The notes under the pieces were generated by a model, which was given only the letters and a program-made list of their open reading frames with translations, had not been told where the DNA came from and did not search any database. From an uncultured Allosphingosinicella sp. (GTDB taxonomy: Bacteria; Pseudomonadota; Alphaproteobacteria; Sphingomonadales; Sphingomonadaceae), in assembly GCA_934539295.1 (NCBI GenBank), contig CAKTCN010000006.1:42613-106612 (forward strand): 64,000 bases of DNA. The letters are read 5' to 3'. The translations under genes were made by a program, and so were the position numbers. The number at the start of each line of letters is the position of its first letter. The first letter of the stretch is position 1. Positions 27,113 to 36,731 of this stretch are shown here, in pieces.

Positions 27113-27859
27113 TTGGATCCTGACATCGTCATCTGGGTGTCGCTGCTCATGGCATTGGCGGCGGCGATCTACTCGACGGTGGGCCATGGCGGGGCATCGG
27201 CCTATCTCGCGATCATGGCGCTGTTCGCCGTATCGCCGGCGATCATGCGGCCGACCGCCCTGGCGCTGAACCTGGTGGTGGCGGGCTTTGCCGTGCTGCG
27301 TTTCGGCATCGCGCGTCAGATCAACTATCGCCTGGCCGCGATCTTCGCCGTCTGCGCAGCGCCGGCCGCCTTCGTGGGCGGCATGGTCGAAATCCCGCCC
27401 GCTTACTACCGCCCGATCGTCGGCCTCGTCCTGTGCTTTGCCGCGCTGCGCCTGCTGTGGCAGCCGCGCGAACTCGCCGACCGACCGGTGCGGCCGCCAC
27501 GCTTGTGGATCGCGGCACCGGCGGGGGCGACACTGGGCCTTCTTGCCGGCCTCACCGGAACCGGCGGAGGCATCTTCCTCAGCCCGCTCATCATCCTGTT
27601 CGGCTGGGAAAATCCGCGGCGCACGTCGGGGATCGCCGCCACCTTCATCCTGATCAACTCGATTGCCGGTCTCGCCGGAAACATCGCGGGCGTACGCAGC
27701 CTGCCGGCCGAGCTCCCGTGGTTCGTCGGCGCGGTGGCAATCGGCGCCCTTGCCGGCACCTGGCTCGGTGTCGAACGGCTGCCCCGCGCGCGCCTGCTTC
27801 AATGCCTTGGCGTCGTGCTCGTCATAGCTGGCGCCAAGCTGCTCCTGTCCAACGCCTAG
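27113..27859 (+). CDS. TauE/SafE family permease
   Basis: A 248-residue inner-membrane protein with about seven or eight helices in two repeats. TVGHGGASAYLAIMALF at about 20-36 and TGTGGGIFLSPLIILFGW in the second half are the duplicated TauE/SafE signature. The family exports or imports sulfite, sulfoacetate or other organic and inorganic anions. TTG at 27113 follows GGGGGA and lies three bases after moaA, so the two are surely co-transcribed. The 3' end overlaps the convergent moeA stop by four bases (CTAG). The cargo is unknown; the link to cofactor synthesis is contextual. Confidence 0.85.
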   Translation: MDPDIVIWVSLLMALAAAIYSTVGHGGASAYLAIMALFAVSPAIMRPTALALNLVVAGFAVLRFGIARQINYRLAAIFAVCAAPAAFVGGMVEIPPAYYRPIVGLVLCFAALRLLWQPRELADRPVRPPRLWIAAPAGATLGLLAGLTGTGGGIFLSPLIILFGWENPRRTSGIAATFILINSIAGLAGNIAGVRSLPAELPWFVGAVAIGALAGTWLGVERLPRARLLQCLGVVLVIAGAKLLLSNA

Positions 27860-29034
27860 AAATCGAGCACGTCCACCTGCGCGTCCGTTGCGAGGGCGGG
27901 CGCATTGCTAAGCTGCCGGACCAGGAGGTCGGCTTCGGCAAGCGTGCGCTGCGCACCGGAATCCTGATTGGGCATCAGCACGACCCTTCCGGCCTCTTCG
28001 CGCGCGCGCCAGAATGTCTCGCGATCGCTGCCCGCCTCCATCGGCACGGCCAGCCGGGCCGGGCGCCAGCGCAACGCGGCGTCCGGGTTGCCGCCGCCCA
28101 TGCCGGTCAGCAACGGCTGCAGAAGCAGGCGCGCGGTCACCAGCGCGGAAGTGGGATTGCCCGGCAGTCCCATGACGATCCGCCCGCCTGCACGTCCGAG
28201 CCAGACCGGCTTGCCCGGCTTGATCGCCACCTTGGAGAAGATGAGGTCCAGCCCTTCGAACATCGCCTTGGCGAAATCGCGTTCGCCCACTGACGCCCCG
28301 CCCGTCACGACGACGATGTCGGCCGCATCGAGGCTCGCTGCCGCTTCCGCCTTCATGCTCGGCAGGTCGTCCGCCAGTTGCCGATACGCAATCACCTGCG
28401 CACCGCATTGCTCGGCGAAGGCGGTCAGCCCCACAGAAAGGCTTTCGGGCACTGCCGCGTCCGTCGCGGCCGCCTGTCCCGGCCGGGCGAGTTCATCGCC
28501 CGTGCACAGGATGACGAGGCGGGGACGGCGATAGACCTCCACCGCATCCACGTCCGCCGCCGCCGCGGCGACGAGCGCACGCGGCCCCAGCCTTTGCCCC
28601 GCATGGACGAGCGCATCGCCGATCGCGAAGTCCGATCCCCGGCGCCTGAGGAAGCGAACAGCGCTCGCGGGTTCGGTGAAGGTCGCATTGTCGCCGGTGC
28701 GGGAGACATTCTCCTGCATAACGACCCGGTCCGCGCCCTCCGGGACGGGTGCGCCCGTGAAGATGCGCAGGCATGTGCCCGGCGGCAGTGCCTGCCCGAA
28801 CGGCGCACCCGGAAACGCCTCACCGATCACAGGCAGTTCCGCGCCGACCCGCAGGTCGGCATCGCGCACGGCATAGCCATCCATCGTCGACACGTCCGCA
28901 CGTGGCCCGTCGATGCGAGCAAGGACGCTCGAGGCAAGGATCCGCCCCGCGGCCTGCTCGATCGCCACCGTCTCCGTACCGAGCGGCCGGGCCGCCCCGC
29001 AGACACGGGCCACGGCTTCGTCGAAGGAGATCAT
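27856..29034 (-). CDS. moeA: Molybdopterin molybdenumtransferase MoeA
   Basis: Inserts molybdate into adenylated molybdopterin, the last common step of cofactor synthesis. The 392-residue protein has [10 protein letters not shown] near residues 50-59, [19 protein letters not shown], the nucleotide-binding [20 protein letters not shown] and [12 protein letters not shown], all diagnostic. The ATG at 29034 overlaps the moaC stop (ATGA). Last gene of the moaD-moaE-moaB-moaC-moeA transcript. Confidence 0.96.
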   Translation of the reverse strand: MISFDEAVARVCGAARPLGTETVAIEQAAGRILASSVLARIDGPRADVSTMDGYAVRDADLRVGAELPVIGEAFPGAPFGQALPPGTCLRIFTGAPVPEGADRVVMQENVSRTGDNATFTEPASAVRFLRRRGSDFAIGDALVHAGQRLGPRALVAAAAADVDAVEVYRRPRLVILCTGDELARPGQAAATDAAVPESLSVGLTAFAEQCGAQVIAYRQLADDLPSMKAEAAASLDAADIVVVTGGASVGERDFAKAMFEGLDLIFSKVAIKPGKPVWLGRAGGRIVMGLPGNPTSALVTARLLLQPLLTGMGGGNPDAALRWRPARLAVPMEAGSDRETFWRAREEAGRVVLMPNQDSGAQRTLAEADLLVRQLSNAPALATDAQVDVLDF

Positions 29035-29507
29035 GCCGCCGTCCAGTCGCCCGACCGGCCGCCGCTCTTGGCGGTCACTTGCACGCACTCGATCACCATC
29101 GACCGGTCCACCGCCTTCAGCATGTCGAACAGCGTCAGGCAGGCGACGGATACGGCGGTGAGAGCTTCCATCTCGACGCCGGTGGGGCCGGTGGTGCGCA
29201 CCTCCGCCTCGACGCGGAAGCCGGGCAGCGCCTCGTCCGGCTGGATGGTGACGCCCACCTTCGCAAGCGCAAGCGGGTGGCAGAGCGGAATGAGGTCGGC
29301 GGTGCGCTTGGCAGCCATCACGCCGGCAAGCTCCGCCGTGGATATGACCGCCCCCTTCGGTGCAGTGCCGGCGCGGACATGCTCCAGCGTCTCGGGCGCG
29401 CAGCGGAGCGCACCGACGGCGGTGGCGATCCGGCGCGTGTCCGGCTTGCCCGACACGTCCACCATCCGCGCCCGGCCGTCCTCGCCGAGGTGGCTGAGCC
29501 CGCTCAC
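29031..29507 (-). CDS. moaC: Cyclic pyranopterin monophosphate synthase MoaC
   Basis: Converts the MoaA product to cyclic pyranopterin monophosphate. 158 residues: [16 protein letters not shown] near the N-terminus, [18 protein letters not shown] with active-site Lys and His, [14 protein letters not shown], then [25 protein letters not shown] at the end. GTG at 29507 overlaps the moaB stop (GTGA). It acts directly after MoaA, which is encoded on the opposite strand two kilobases away. Confidence 0.97.
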   Translation of the reverse strand: MSGLSHLGEDGRARMVDVSGKPDTRRIATAVGALRCAPETLEHVRAGTAPKGAVISTAELAGVMAAKRTADLIPLCHPLALAKVGVTIQPDEALPGFRVEAEVRTTGPTGVEMEALTAVSVACLTLFDMLKAVDRSMVIECVQVTAKSGGRSGDWTAA

Positions 29508-30040
29508 AAGCCGAGCCCGGCCAGCCGCGGGATCAGCCCGGCGATCGAACAGGGGCGATAGCGGCTATCCAGCTCGAGCCGGAGGATATTGTCCCACCCG
29601 TCCCGGCAGGCGCCAGTCGATCCAGGCAGGCAGAAGATGAACGCGTCCTCGATCTGTCCGGCAAAGGCGCGCGATTGCAGGGTGGACACGCCGACCGTGC
29701 CGAGGCTCACCTGGTGGAACAGCACGGAGAAGCCGTCCATCTCGCGCCTCAGCAGCGGCCGCACCGCCTCCGGCGTGACATCGCGCGGCATGAAGCCGGT
29801 GCCGCCGGTGGTAAGGATGATGTCCACGCCCTCATCAGCTGCCCAGCCCGAGACGCAGCCGCGGATCGCGTCCACATCGTCCTTGACCACGCGCCGCTCC
29901 ACGAGCCGGTGACCGGCGTCCCCCAGCCGCTCCGCCAGCAAGGCGCCTGATTTGTCCGTGTCGAGCGTTCGCGTGTCCGACACGGTCAGCACCGCGATGC
30001 CGAGCGGGTGGAAGGTCAGGCTTTCATCTATTCCGGGCAT
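29504..30040 (-). CDS. moaB: Molybdenum cofactor biosynthesis protein MoaB
   Basis: A 178-residue MogA/MoaB-family protein that adenylates molybdopterin or assists this step. Shown by [19 protein letters not shown] at about 16-34, [19 protein letters not shown] at about 75-93 and the C-terminal [25 protein letters not shown]. It overlaps moaE by 13 bases at its start and moaC by four at its end, so translation is probably coupled throughout. Confidence 0.95.
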   Translation of the reverse strand: MPGIDESLTFHPLGIAVLTVSDTRTLDTDKSGALLAERLGDAGHRLVERRVVKDDVDAIRGCVSGWAADEGVDIILTTGGTGFMPRDVTPEAVRPLLRREMDGFSVLFHQVSLGTVGVSTLQSRAFAGQIEDAFIFCLPGSTGACRDGWDNILRLELDSRYRPCSIAGLIPRLAGLGL

Positions 30041-30498
30041 GAGTCCCAGCGGCTCCTTTCGATACGATCCTGCGCGGTCGGCTCGATCCAGTCCGATCCG
30101 TCGCTGCGATCCTCCCGTTTCCAGAAGGCCGCTTCGGTCTTGAGGCGGTCCATGACATAGTCTGCCGCCTCGAACGCTGCGCGTCGATGCGGCGATGCGG
30201 CGGCGACGAAGACGATCGCCTCGCCCGGCGAGACCTGGCCGCAGCGATGGACGATCCGCACCCGCGTGCCCGCAAAGCGCTGCACGCCTGCCGCCGCAAT
30301 CTCGTGGAGCGAACGCTCCGTCATGCCGGGATAATGGTCAAGGAACAGGCCGATCACCGCCGCGCCCTCGCGGCTGGTCGGCCTTGCGATGCCGACGAAG
30401 CTGACCACCGCACCTTGGCCGTCAGCCACGGCAAGGAAGCTACGCAGTTCGCTGTCCGGCTCCAGCCTGCCGCTCTCCAGACGCGCTTCGTGCCGCAT
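30028..30498 (-). CDS. moaE: Molybdopterin synthase large subunit MoaE
   Basis: Catalytic subunit of molybdopterin synthase, which uses MoaD thiocarboxylate to add the dithiolene sulfurs. 156 residues; seen: GAVVSFVGIARP, GLFLDHYPGMTER, RVRIVHRCGQVSPGEAIVFVAAASPHRRAAFEAADYVMDRLKTEAAFWKRE, including the basic residues that receive the MoaD tail. The ATG at 30498, five bases after a GGGTGG, is preferred; an in-frame GTG at 30507 would overlap moaD by eight bases. The 3' end runs 13 bases into moaB. Confidence 0.94.
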   Translation of the reverse strand: MRHEARLESGRLEPDSELRSFLAVADGQGAVVSFVGIARPTSREGAAVIGLFLDHYPGMTERSLHEIAAAGVQRFAGTRVRIVHRCGQVSPGEAIVFVAAASPHRRAAFEAADYVMDRLKTEAAFWKREDRSDGSDWIEPTAQDRIERSRWDSCPE

Positions 30499-30499
30499 C

Positions 30500-30742
30500 T
30501 CAGCCACCCGACAGTGGCGGCACGAACGCCACCTCCTGCCCGGGCAGGATGCGATGATCGTCGCCTACCACCACCTGATCGACGCAGGCCCGAACCGATG
30601 AAGCGGCGAGCGGCGCATGGGCAGGGTCGCCATTCACCAGCTGGCGGCGCAATTCGGCCACCGTGCAGCCATCCGCCGGCACGTCGGCCGTCACTTCGCG
30701 CCCGATCGTCTCGCCCAGGCTCCCGAACAGCAATATGCGCAC
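30500..30742 (-). CDS. moaD: Molybdopterin synthase sulfur carrier subunit MoaD
   Basis: Ubiquitin-like sulfur carrier of 80 residues: MRILLFGSLGETIG start, then LPGQEVAFVPPLSGG, ending in the Gly-Gly needed for adenylation and thiocarboxylation. It starts at GTG 30742 with GGAG upstream. First gene of the moa/moe transcript; the promoter must lie in the 117 bp shared with the divergent mocA gene. Confidence 0.94.
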   Translation of the reverse strand: MRILLFGSLGETIGREVTADVPADGCTVAELRRQLVNGDPAHAPLAASSVRACVDQVVVGDDHRILPGQEVAFVPPLSGG

Positions 30743-30859
30743 TCAACACTCCTTGCTGCCCCGGTTCTGCGAATAGCAGCCAGGCATGCGCGGGTTAAGC
30801 CGCTTGCACGCTCACGCCAAGCCCCGCATGGAAAGCCGTGGTCGCAAGGAGCAAGGCTG

Positions 30860-31438
30860 ATGGCTGCCGTTGAAGATTGTTCGGCGCTGCTGCTCGCCGC
30901 CGGGCTCAGCCGGCGCTTCGGTTCGGACGACAAGCTCGCCTCCGATTACCGGGGCCGCCCCCTGGTGCAGCATGCCGCCGACACGCTCGCCGGGCTCGGC
31001 TTCGCGCGCAGGCTCGCTGTCGTGAACAGTTCCGGGCCGGTCGCGGACATGCTCGCCGCGGCGGGCTTCGACATCGTCCTGAACCAAGCGCCGGAGGACG
31101 GCCTCTCTTCGTCCATCCGCCTCGGCATCATGGAACTGGCGCGCGATGGCAGGCCGGTGCTGATCGCGCTCGGCGACATGCCGCTGGTGCCGGGCCGGCA
31201 TTTCGCCGCCCTGTGCGCTGCATTGTCGGATACCGGCGCGATCGCGGCCAGTTACGGCCTTGGCAAGCCGACCGTGCCCGCGGCATTCTCGACATCCACC
31301 TTCCCGGACCTGTTGGACCAGAGTGGCGATGCCGGTGCACAGCGCCTCCTCGCCTCTGCGGTGAAAGTGCCCGTATCTTCCGACAGCCTGCTCGACATCG
31401 ACAGACGGGACGACCTTGCCGCTGTGGGACAGGCATGA
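30860..31438 (+). CDS. mocA: Molybdenum cofactor cytidylyltransferase-like nucleotidyltransferase
   Basis: Transfers CMP to molybdopterin to give the dinucleotide cofactor used by xanthine-oxidase-family enzymes. 192 residues with LLLAAGLSRRFGSDDKL (nucleotide-binding loop), PEDGLSSSIRLGI, ALGDMPLVP and a C-terminal DIDRRDDL. The ATG at 30860 has AAGGAGC upstream. Overlaps xdhC by four bases (ATGA), and the pair leads straight into the first aldehyde oxidoreductase operon, so cofactor tailoring and insertion are encoded next to the apoenzyme. Confidence 0.88.
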   Translation: MAAVEDCSALLLAAGLSRRFGSDDKLASDYRGRPLVQHAADTLAGLGFARRLAVVNSSGPVADMLAAAGFDIVLNQAPEDGLSSSIRLGIMELARDGRPVLIALGDMPLVPGRHFAALCAALSDTGAIAASYGLGKPTVPAAFSTSTFPDLLDQSGDAGAQRLLASAVKVPVSSDSLLDIDRRDDLAAVGQA

Positions 31439-32424
31439 ACTTCACCCGCATCACCGACCTGCTTCGCTTCCTCATCGACGCCCAGACGCGCGGCGAACGC
31501 ACTGCGCTCGTCACGATCACCGAAGTCGTCGGCCGTTCGTCGCGCGCACCGGGCGCGCATCTGGCGGTCAGCGAGACAGGCGCATATCGCGGCTCGCTCT
31601 CGGGCGGCTGTGTCGAGGCAGCGGTCGTCGGCGAGGCCCAGCGCGTGATCGCGTCCGGAAATGCCGAACTGGTCCGCTTCGGGCTTGGATCGCCCTATCT
31701 CGATATCCGGCTGCCCTGCGGCGGCGGCATCGACCTGCTGATCGCGCCATCACCGCCAGCGCCCCTGTTGCACGATGCGCTGCAGATGCTCGCCGGCAGG
31801 AAGTCGATCGCACTTTCGATCGCGCGCCACGGCCGCTGCGGGGTCTCGCTGGCCGACGACGGCGCTGCCACCGGCTGGCGAGGCGACAGCTTCTTCGTCC
31901 GCCACGACCCGCCCTTGCGCCTCTGGATCATCGGCCATGGCGCAGAGGCGGAGGCGCTCGGCCGGCTCGGGCTTGCCTACGGGGCGGAGATCGCCTCGCT
32001 CAGCCCCGATCCGGTGATCGTGGACACCATTGCGGCACAAGGCGGTCAGGCATGGCTGCTCAAGACTCCCGCCGCCTCGCCCCACCTTGCAAGCGACCGC
32101 CACAGCGCCGTGGTGATGCTGTTCCACGACCATGACTGGGAAATCGCGCTGCTCGCCCAGGCGCTGGAGCAGGATGCCTTCTTCATCGGCGCGATGGGGA
32201 GCAGCAGCACGCATCGCAAAAGGCTGGAGGCGCTTTCGTCGGCCGGGGTTCCTGCCGGGCGATTCGACCGCGTCACGGGTCCCATCGGCCTTATCCCGTC
32301 GACCCGCGATCCGGAGACGCTGGCGCTTTCCGTCCTCGCCCAGGTCGTCGCCGAATGGAAGCGTGCGTCAGGCAACGAAAGCGCTGCCGTGCCGTTTGCT
32401 GAACCAGGGTCACAAGTCTTGTGA
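31435..32424 (+). CDS. XdhC/PaoD-like molybdenum cofactor chaperone
   Basis: A 329-residue XdhC-family protein that binds, sulfurates and inserts the cofactor into xanthine-oxidase-family enzymes. Seen: TEVVGRSSRAPGAHLAV with RGSLSGGCVEAAVVGEA near residues 30-70, LRLWIIGHGAEAEALGRL as the Rossmann glycine motif, and DAFFIGAMGSSSTHRKRLE plus GPIGLIPSTRDPETLALSVLAQ in the C-terminal domain. It corresponds in place and type to E. coli PaoD, which serves PaoABC. Confidence 0.9.
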   Translation: MNFTRITDLLRFLIDAQTRGERTALVTITEVVGRSSRAPGAHLAVSETGAYRGSLSGGCVEAAVVGEAQRVIASGNAELVRFGLGSPYLDIRLPCGGGIDLLIAPSPPAPLLHDALQMLAGRKSIALSIARHGRCGVSLADDGAATGWRGDSFFVRHDPPLRLWIIGHGAEAEALGRLGLAYGAEIASLSPDPVIVDTIAAQGGQAWLLKTPAASPHLASDRHSAVVMLFHDHDWEIALLAQALEQDAFFIGAMGSSSTHRKRLEALSSAGVPAGRFDRVTGPIGLIPSTRDPETLALSVLAQVVAEWKRASGNESAAVPFAEPGSQVL

Positions 32425-32491
32425 GACAAAGGGGCTAATAGTTTCGCCTACGATATGGCAAGCTCCCGCCCGAGTGCATGAAGGAGCCGTT

Positions 32492-33136
32492 ATGGAAAGC
32501 AGGCAGCCGGGGATCTCCCGACGGGGCGTGATCGTCAGCGGGGCGGCCTCGATCGCCGCAACCAAGGTTTCAGCACTGGAGGCGCAAGTGCCGGCTCCCC
32601 CGATTTCCAATCAACCCGCGCCCGCGACCATGACGCTCAACTTCGAGGTGAATGGCGAATCGCGCGGCCTGGAACTCGACACGCGCACCACCTTGCTCGA
32701 CGCGTTGCGCGAACATCTCCACCTCACCGGGTCCAAGAAGGGCTGCGACCACGGCCAGTGCGGCGCCTGCACCGTGCTGGTGAACGGGGTGCGGATCAAT
32801 TCCTGCCTCAGCCTCGCGGTGATGCACGAAGGCGACAAGGTCACCACCATCGAGGGGCTGGGCACGCCCGAAAAGCTCCACCCGATGCAGGCCGCGTTCG
32901 TCAAGCATGACGGCTATCAATGCGGTTATTGCACGCCGGGCCAGATCTGCTCGGCCGTCGCCGTGCTGGACGAGATCAGGCGCGGGATTCCCAGCCACGT
33001 CACCGACGACATCACCCGCCGCTCGCCGCTGTCCAACATGGAGATGCGCGAGCGGATGAGCGGCAATATCTGCCGCTGCGGCGCCTATTCCAACATCGCC
33101 GACGCGATGGCCGAAGTCGCGGGAGAGGATGCATGA
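32492..33136 (+). CDS. Aldehyde oxidoreductase 2Fe-2S subunit, Tat-exported (PaoA-like)
   Basis: A 214-residue small subunit carrying two [2Fe-2S] clusters. The N-terminus [20 protein letters not shown] is a twin-arginine signal, as in E. coli PaoA, so the holoenzyme should be folded in the cytoplasm and exported. Ferredoxin-type cluster: [15 protein letters not shown] and later C; second cluster: [11 protein letters not shown] and [18 protein letters not shown] lies before the ATG at 32492. The stop overlaps the FAD subunit (ATGA). First gene of the operon proper, 67 bp after xdhC. Confidence 0.93.
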   Translation: MESRQPGISRRGVIVSGAASIAATKVSALEAQVPAPPISNQPAPATMTLNFEVNGESRGLELDTRTTLLDALREHLHLTGSKKGCDHGQCGACTVLVNGVRINSCLSLAVMHEGDKVTTIEGLGTPEKLHPMQAAFVKHDGYQCGYCTPGQICSAVAVLDEIRRGIPSHVTDDITRRSPLSNMEMRERMSGNICRCGAYSNIADAMAEVAGEDA

Positions 33137-34083
33137 AGCCCTTCAGCTACGAGCGCGCGACCAGCCCCGCCGCAGCAGCCGCAGCCGTCGCCCGCACGCC
33201 CGGCGCCAAGTTCATCGCCGGCGGCACCAACCTGCTCGACCTGATGAAGCTGCAGATCGAGACGCCGGCCCATCTCGTCGATGTCGGCACGCTCAAGCTC
33301 GACAGGATTGAGCGGACGCGTGAGGGCGGCCTGCGCATCGGCGCGCTCGTGACCAATACCGATCTTGCCGCCCATCCCCGCGTGCGCAGCGACTATGGCG
33401 TGCTGAGCCGCGCGCTTCTCGCCGGCGCATCGGGGCAGCTGCGTAACAAGGCGACGACCGCCGGTAACCTGCTCCAGCGCACGCGCTGTCCGTATTTTTA
33501 CGACACCAACATGCCCTGCAACAAACGCGATCCGGGTTCTGGCTGCTCAGCGATCGGCGGATACAGCCGGCAGCTGGCGGTGATCGGATCGAGCGACGCC
33601 TGCATCGCCACCAACCCCAGCGACATGGCAGTCGCCATGCGCGTGCTGGACGCGCGGGTCGACACGATCGCCCCGGACGGCCGCACGCGGTCGATCCCCA
33701 TCGCCGACTTCCACCGCCTGCCCGGCGACACGCCGCATATCGAGACGGCCCTGCAGCCGGGCGAGCTCATCACGTCGGTGACGCTGCCGAAGCCGGTTGG
33801 CGGCACCCACATCTACCGCAAGGTCCGCGACCGTGCCTCCTACGCCTTCGCCGTAGTGTCGGTAGCGGCCGTGATCCAGCGCGACGGCTCCGGCCGGGTC
33901 GCGCTCGGCGGGGTTGCGCACAAGCCATGGCGCGTCGAGGCCGCCGAGGCCGAGATGGAGCGGGGCGCGCAAACGGTGACGCAGCGCCTGCTCGCCGGCG
34001 CGCGGCCGACGCAGGACAATGCGTTCAAGGTGCCTCTGGTCGAACGAACGCTGGCCGGCGTGCTGGCGGAAGCGAGGGGTTGA
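33133..34083 (+). CDS. Aldehyde oxidoreductase FAD-binding subunit (PaoB-like)
   Basis: Middle subunit of the heterotrimer, carrying FAD. 316 residues: [13 protein letters not shown] near residues 32-44 is the FAD-binding loop, [25 protein letters not shown] follows, and the Cys-rich insert [19 protein letters not shown] matches the extra [4Fe-4S] cluster loop known from PaoB. The C-terminal CO-dehydrogenase flavoprotein domain ends in [11 protein letters not shown]. It starts four bases inside the 2Fe-2S gene. Confidence 0.93.
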   Translation: MKPFSYERATSPAAAAAAVARTPGAKFIAGGTNLLDLMKLQIETPAHLVDVGTLKLDRIERTREGGLRIGALVTNTDLAAHPRVRSDYGVLSRALLAGASGQLRNKATTAGNLLQRTRCPYFYDTNMPCNKRDPGSGCSAIGGYSRQLAVIGSSDACIATNPSDMAVAMRVLDARVDTIAPDGRTRSIPIADFHRLPGDTPHIETALQPGELITSVTLPKPVGGTHIYRKVRDRASYAFAVVSVAAVIQRDGSGRVALGGVAHKPWRVEAAEAEMERGAQTVTQRLLAGARPTQDNAFKVPLVERTLAGVLAEARG

Positions 34084-34087
34084 GGCC

Positions 34088-36304
34088 ATGAAGTTCGACA
34101 CGCCCGCCACCACCAATCCGATCGACCAGCTGAAGGTCGTCGGCCGCCCCACCGACCGCATCGATGGTCCCTTGAAGACCGCCGGCCTCGCGCCCTACGC
34201 CTATGAACGGCACGACGTCGCCCCGAACGCCGCTTATGGCGTTATCGTCGGCTCCGGCATCGCCAAGGGCCGGATCGCGCGCATGCACCTGGACGAGGCG
34301 AACAATGCGCCCGGCGTGCTCGCCGTGCTTGCCGCCACCGACCACAAGCCGCTTCCCCTCGGCAGCCAGAACACGGCGCGCCTGTTCGGCGGGCCGGTGA
34401 TCGAACATTATCACCAGGCGATCGCCGTGGTCGTCGCCGATACGTTCGAACAGGCGCGTGCCGCCGCCCACCTCGTCCGCGTCGATTACGACCGCACGCC
34501 GGGCAAATTCGACCTCGCCAGGGAAGCGCCGAACGCGCCGTTCGAAGGCGGCAATAGCGGCGAAGGATCGGCCGCCCCGCCGGTGGATCGCGTGGGCGAT
34601 TTCGACGCCGCCTTTGCGCGGGCGGCGGTCAAGCTGGACGAAACCTACACCACGCCCGACGAAACCCACGCGATGATGGAGCCGCATGCCACGATCGCGG
34701 CATGGGACGGCGACAGGCTCACCTGCTGGACCTCCAACCAGATGATCGCCTGGGGCAAGGGCGACCTTGCCAGGATCCTCGAGATGTCGCCCAAGAACAT
34801 CCGCCTGGACTCGCCCTATATCGGCGGCGGCTTCGGGTCGAAATTGTTCGTGCGCGCCGACCTGCCGCTCGCGGCACTTGCGGCTAAGGCGGTGCAGCGC
34901 CCGGTCAAGATCGCGCTCCAGCGACCGCTGATCGCCAACAACACCACCCACCGGCCCGCCACCATCCAGCGCATCCGCCTGGCCGCGACGCCCGATGGCC
35001 GGCTGACCGGCATCGCGCATGGCAGCACGTCGGGCAATTTGCCCAAGGGCTCGCCGGAGACGGCGGTGCAGCAGACCAAGTTGCTCTACGCCGCGTCCAA
35101 TCGCGAGACCTTCCTGAAGCTCGCCATCCTCGATTTGCCCGAAGGCAATGCCATGCGCGCGCCGGGCGAGGCGCCGGGCATGATGGCGCTGGAAGTCGCG
35201 ATGGACGAGATGGCGGAGAAGTTGGGGCTCGACCCGGTCGAATTCCGCATCCTCAACGACACGCAGGTCGATCCCGAGGACCCGAAGCGGCCATTTTCCG
35301 ACCGCAACCTCGTCCAGTGCCTGCGCACGGGTGCCGAGCGGTTCGGCTGGAACCGGCGCAACGCCGTGCCCGCCTCGGTGCGCGACGGCCGCTGGCTGGT
35401 CGGCATGGGCATGGCGGCGGGTTATCGCAACAACCTGCTGATGAAGTCGGCAGCGCTCGTGCGCCTGTCCGGCGACGGCAAGGTCACGGTCGAAACCGAC
35501 ATGACCGACATCGGCACCGGCACCTACACGATCCTCGCCCAAACCGCGGCCGAGATGATGGGCCTGCCGATTGAGGCCGTGGTCGTGAAACTCGGTGATT
35601 CCGACATGCCTGCATCTGCCGGATCGGGTGGGCAATGGGGCGCCAACAACTCGACCGCAGGCGTCTATGCCGCCTGCATTAAGCTGCGCGAGCAGGTGGC
35701 GCAGCGGCTCGGCCTCACCGGTGAGGTCGCCTTCGCCGACAGTCAGGTCAGTGCCGGCGGCCGCACCCTCCCCCTCGCCGACGCCGCGCGCTCGGGCGAG
35801 CTCGTCGCCGAGGATGCGATCGAATATGGCAATCTCGGCAAGACCCACCAGCAGGCGACCTTCGCCGCCCATTTCGTCGAGGCGGCGGTGGACAGCTACA
35901 CCGGCGAAATCCGCATCCGCCGCATGCTGGCCGTGTGCGACGCGGGCCGCATCATCAACCCGAAGGCGGCGCGCAGCCAGGTGATCGGCGCCATGACGAT
36001 GGGCGTCGGCGCCGCGCTGATGGAGGAGCTTGCGGTGGACAAACGCTTCGGCTTCTTCGTCAACCACGACCTCGCCAGCTACGAGGTGCCGGTCCACGCC
36101 GACATTCCGCACCAGGAGGTGATCTTCCTCGACACGGTCGATCCTTACTCCTCGCCGATGAAGGCCAAGGGTGTCGGCGAACTCGGCCTGTGCGGCGTCG
36201 GCGGCGCAGTGGCGAACGCGATCTACAACGCCACCGGCGTGCGGGTGCGCGAATATCCGATCACCATGGACAAGCTCCTCGACAAGCTGCCGCCACTAAC
36301 CTGA
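34088..36304 (+). CDS. Aldehyde oxidoreductase molybdenum-binding subunit (PaoC-like)
   Basis: A 738-residue catalytic subunit of the xanthine oxidase family, oxidising aldehydes to acids. Seen: RPTDRIDGPLKTAGLAPYA at the start, the cofactor-binding SPYIGGGFGSK, EGNAMRAPGEAPGM and GSGGQWGANNST, and the C-terminal GVGELGLCGVGGAVANAI that contains the active-site Glu. The ATG at 34088 lies five bases after the FAD subunit stop. No Tat signal of its own, as expected for co-export with the small subunit. A hairpin follows three bases after the stop. Confidence 0.94.
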   Translation: MKFDTPATTNPIDQLKVVGRPTDRIDGPLKTAGLAPYAYERHDVAPNAAYGVIVGSGIAKGRIARMHLDEANNAPGVLAVLAATDHKPLPLGSQNTARLFGGPVIEHYHQAIAVVVADTFEQARAAAHLVRVDYDRTPGKFDLAREAPNAPFEGGNSGEGSAAPPVDRVGDFDAAFARAAVKLDETYTTPDETHAMMEPHATIAAWDGDRLTCWTSNQMIAWGKGDLARILEMSPKNIRLDSPYIGGGFGSKLFVRADLPLAALAAKAVQRPVKIALQRPLIANNTTHRPATIQRIRLAATPDGRLTGIAHGSTSGNLPKGSPETAVQQTKLLYAASNRETFLKLAILDLPEGNAMRAPGEAPGMMALEVAMDEMAEKLGLDPVEFRILNDTQVDPEDPKRPFSDRNLVQCLRTGAERFGWNRRNAVPASVRDGRWLVGMGMAAGYRNNLLMKSAALVRLSGDGKVTVETDMTDIGTGTYTILAQTAAEMMGLPIEAVVVKLGDSDMPASAGSGGQWGANNSTAGVYAACIKLREQVAQRLGLTGEVAFADSQVSAGGRTLPLADAARSGELVAEDAIEYGNLGKTHQQATFAAHFVEAAVDSYTGEIRIRRMLAVCDAGRIINPKAARSQVIGAMTMGVGAALMEELAVDKRFGFFVNHDLASYEVPVHADIPHQEVIFLDTVDPYSSPMKAKGVGELGLCGVGGAVANAIYNATGVRVREYPITMDKLLDKLPPLT

Positions 36305-36306
36305 AG

Positions 36307-36328
36307 CCCTCTCCCCCCCGGGAGAGGG
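36307..36328 (+). terminator. Hairpin after first aldehyde oxidoreductase operon
   Basis: CCCTCTCCC (36307-36315) and GGGAGAGGG (36320-36328) form a perfect nine-base stem with a CCCC loop, followed by TTGGG. The same CCCTCTCCC/GGGAGAGGG-TTGGGTGAGGG type of sequence recurs at 53312-53461, 56646-56744 and 63970-64000 (repeat family B). Confidence 0.65.
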
Positions 36329-36448
36329 TTGGGTGAGGGCGGACGCAAGAGAAAAGCGCACAGACCGCTTCAACCCCGCGGCACGATCTCGGCACAGGCC
36401 AAATTCCGTCAGGGCTGAACTTGCCCTGGGCTGTTCGAACCCCGCTGC

Positions 36449-36530
36449 GTCATCGCGAGGAGCGAAGCGACGAAGCAATCCAGTGAGACTCAGAGTCGGC
36501 CTTGGATTGCTTCGCTCCGCTCGCAATGAC
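36449..36530. repeat. Dispersed inverted repeat, family A
   Basis: Copy of the element at 13731-13813: left arm GTCATCGCGAGGAGCGAAGC onward, right arm GGATTGCTTCGCTCCGCTCG onward to GCAATGAC. It occupies the 427-bp gap between the two convergent molybdoenzyme operons. Apart from two terminators and this element, nothing coding was seen in 36305-36731. Confidence 0.85.
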
Positions 36531-36660
36531 GTGGTTCGAAGTGGGCCTGATCGCGCCACAGGCGCCATGGTGGGAACCTCACCAACAAACCATTTTCCTA
36601 CAGCCCCGCCTCATGTCATGACGGCGGCAGGCTCTTTCTCCTCGCGATCTTCAATCGACT

Positions 36661-36690
36661 AAATCGATCAAAACCGCCGGTATTGATCGA
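36661..36690 (-). terminator. Terminator of second aldehyde oxidoreductase operon
   Basis: On the minus strand, downstream of the stop at 36732: TCGATCAA and TTGATCGA form a perfect 8-bp stem, with inner CCG/CGG pairing in the 11-nt loop, followed by TTTAG. It lies 41 bases after the gene. Confidence 0.6.
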
Positions 36691-36731
36691 GCGGATTCTT
36701 CCCGCAGCCTGACTTTCCTGACCTTCGACAG

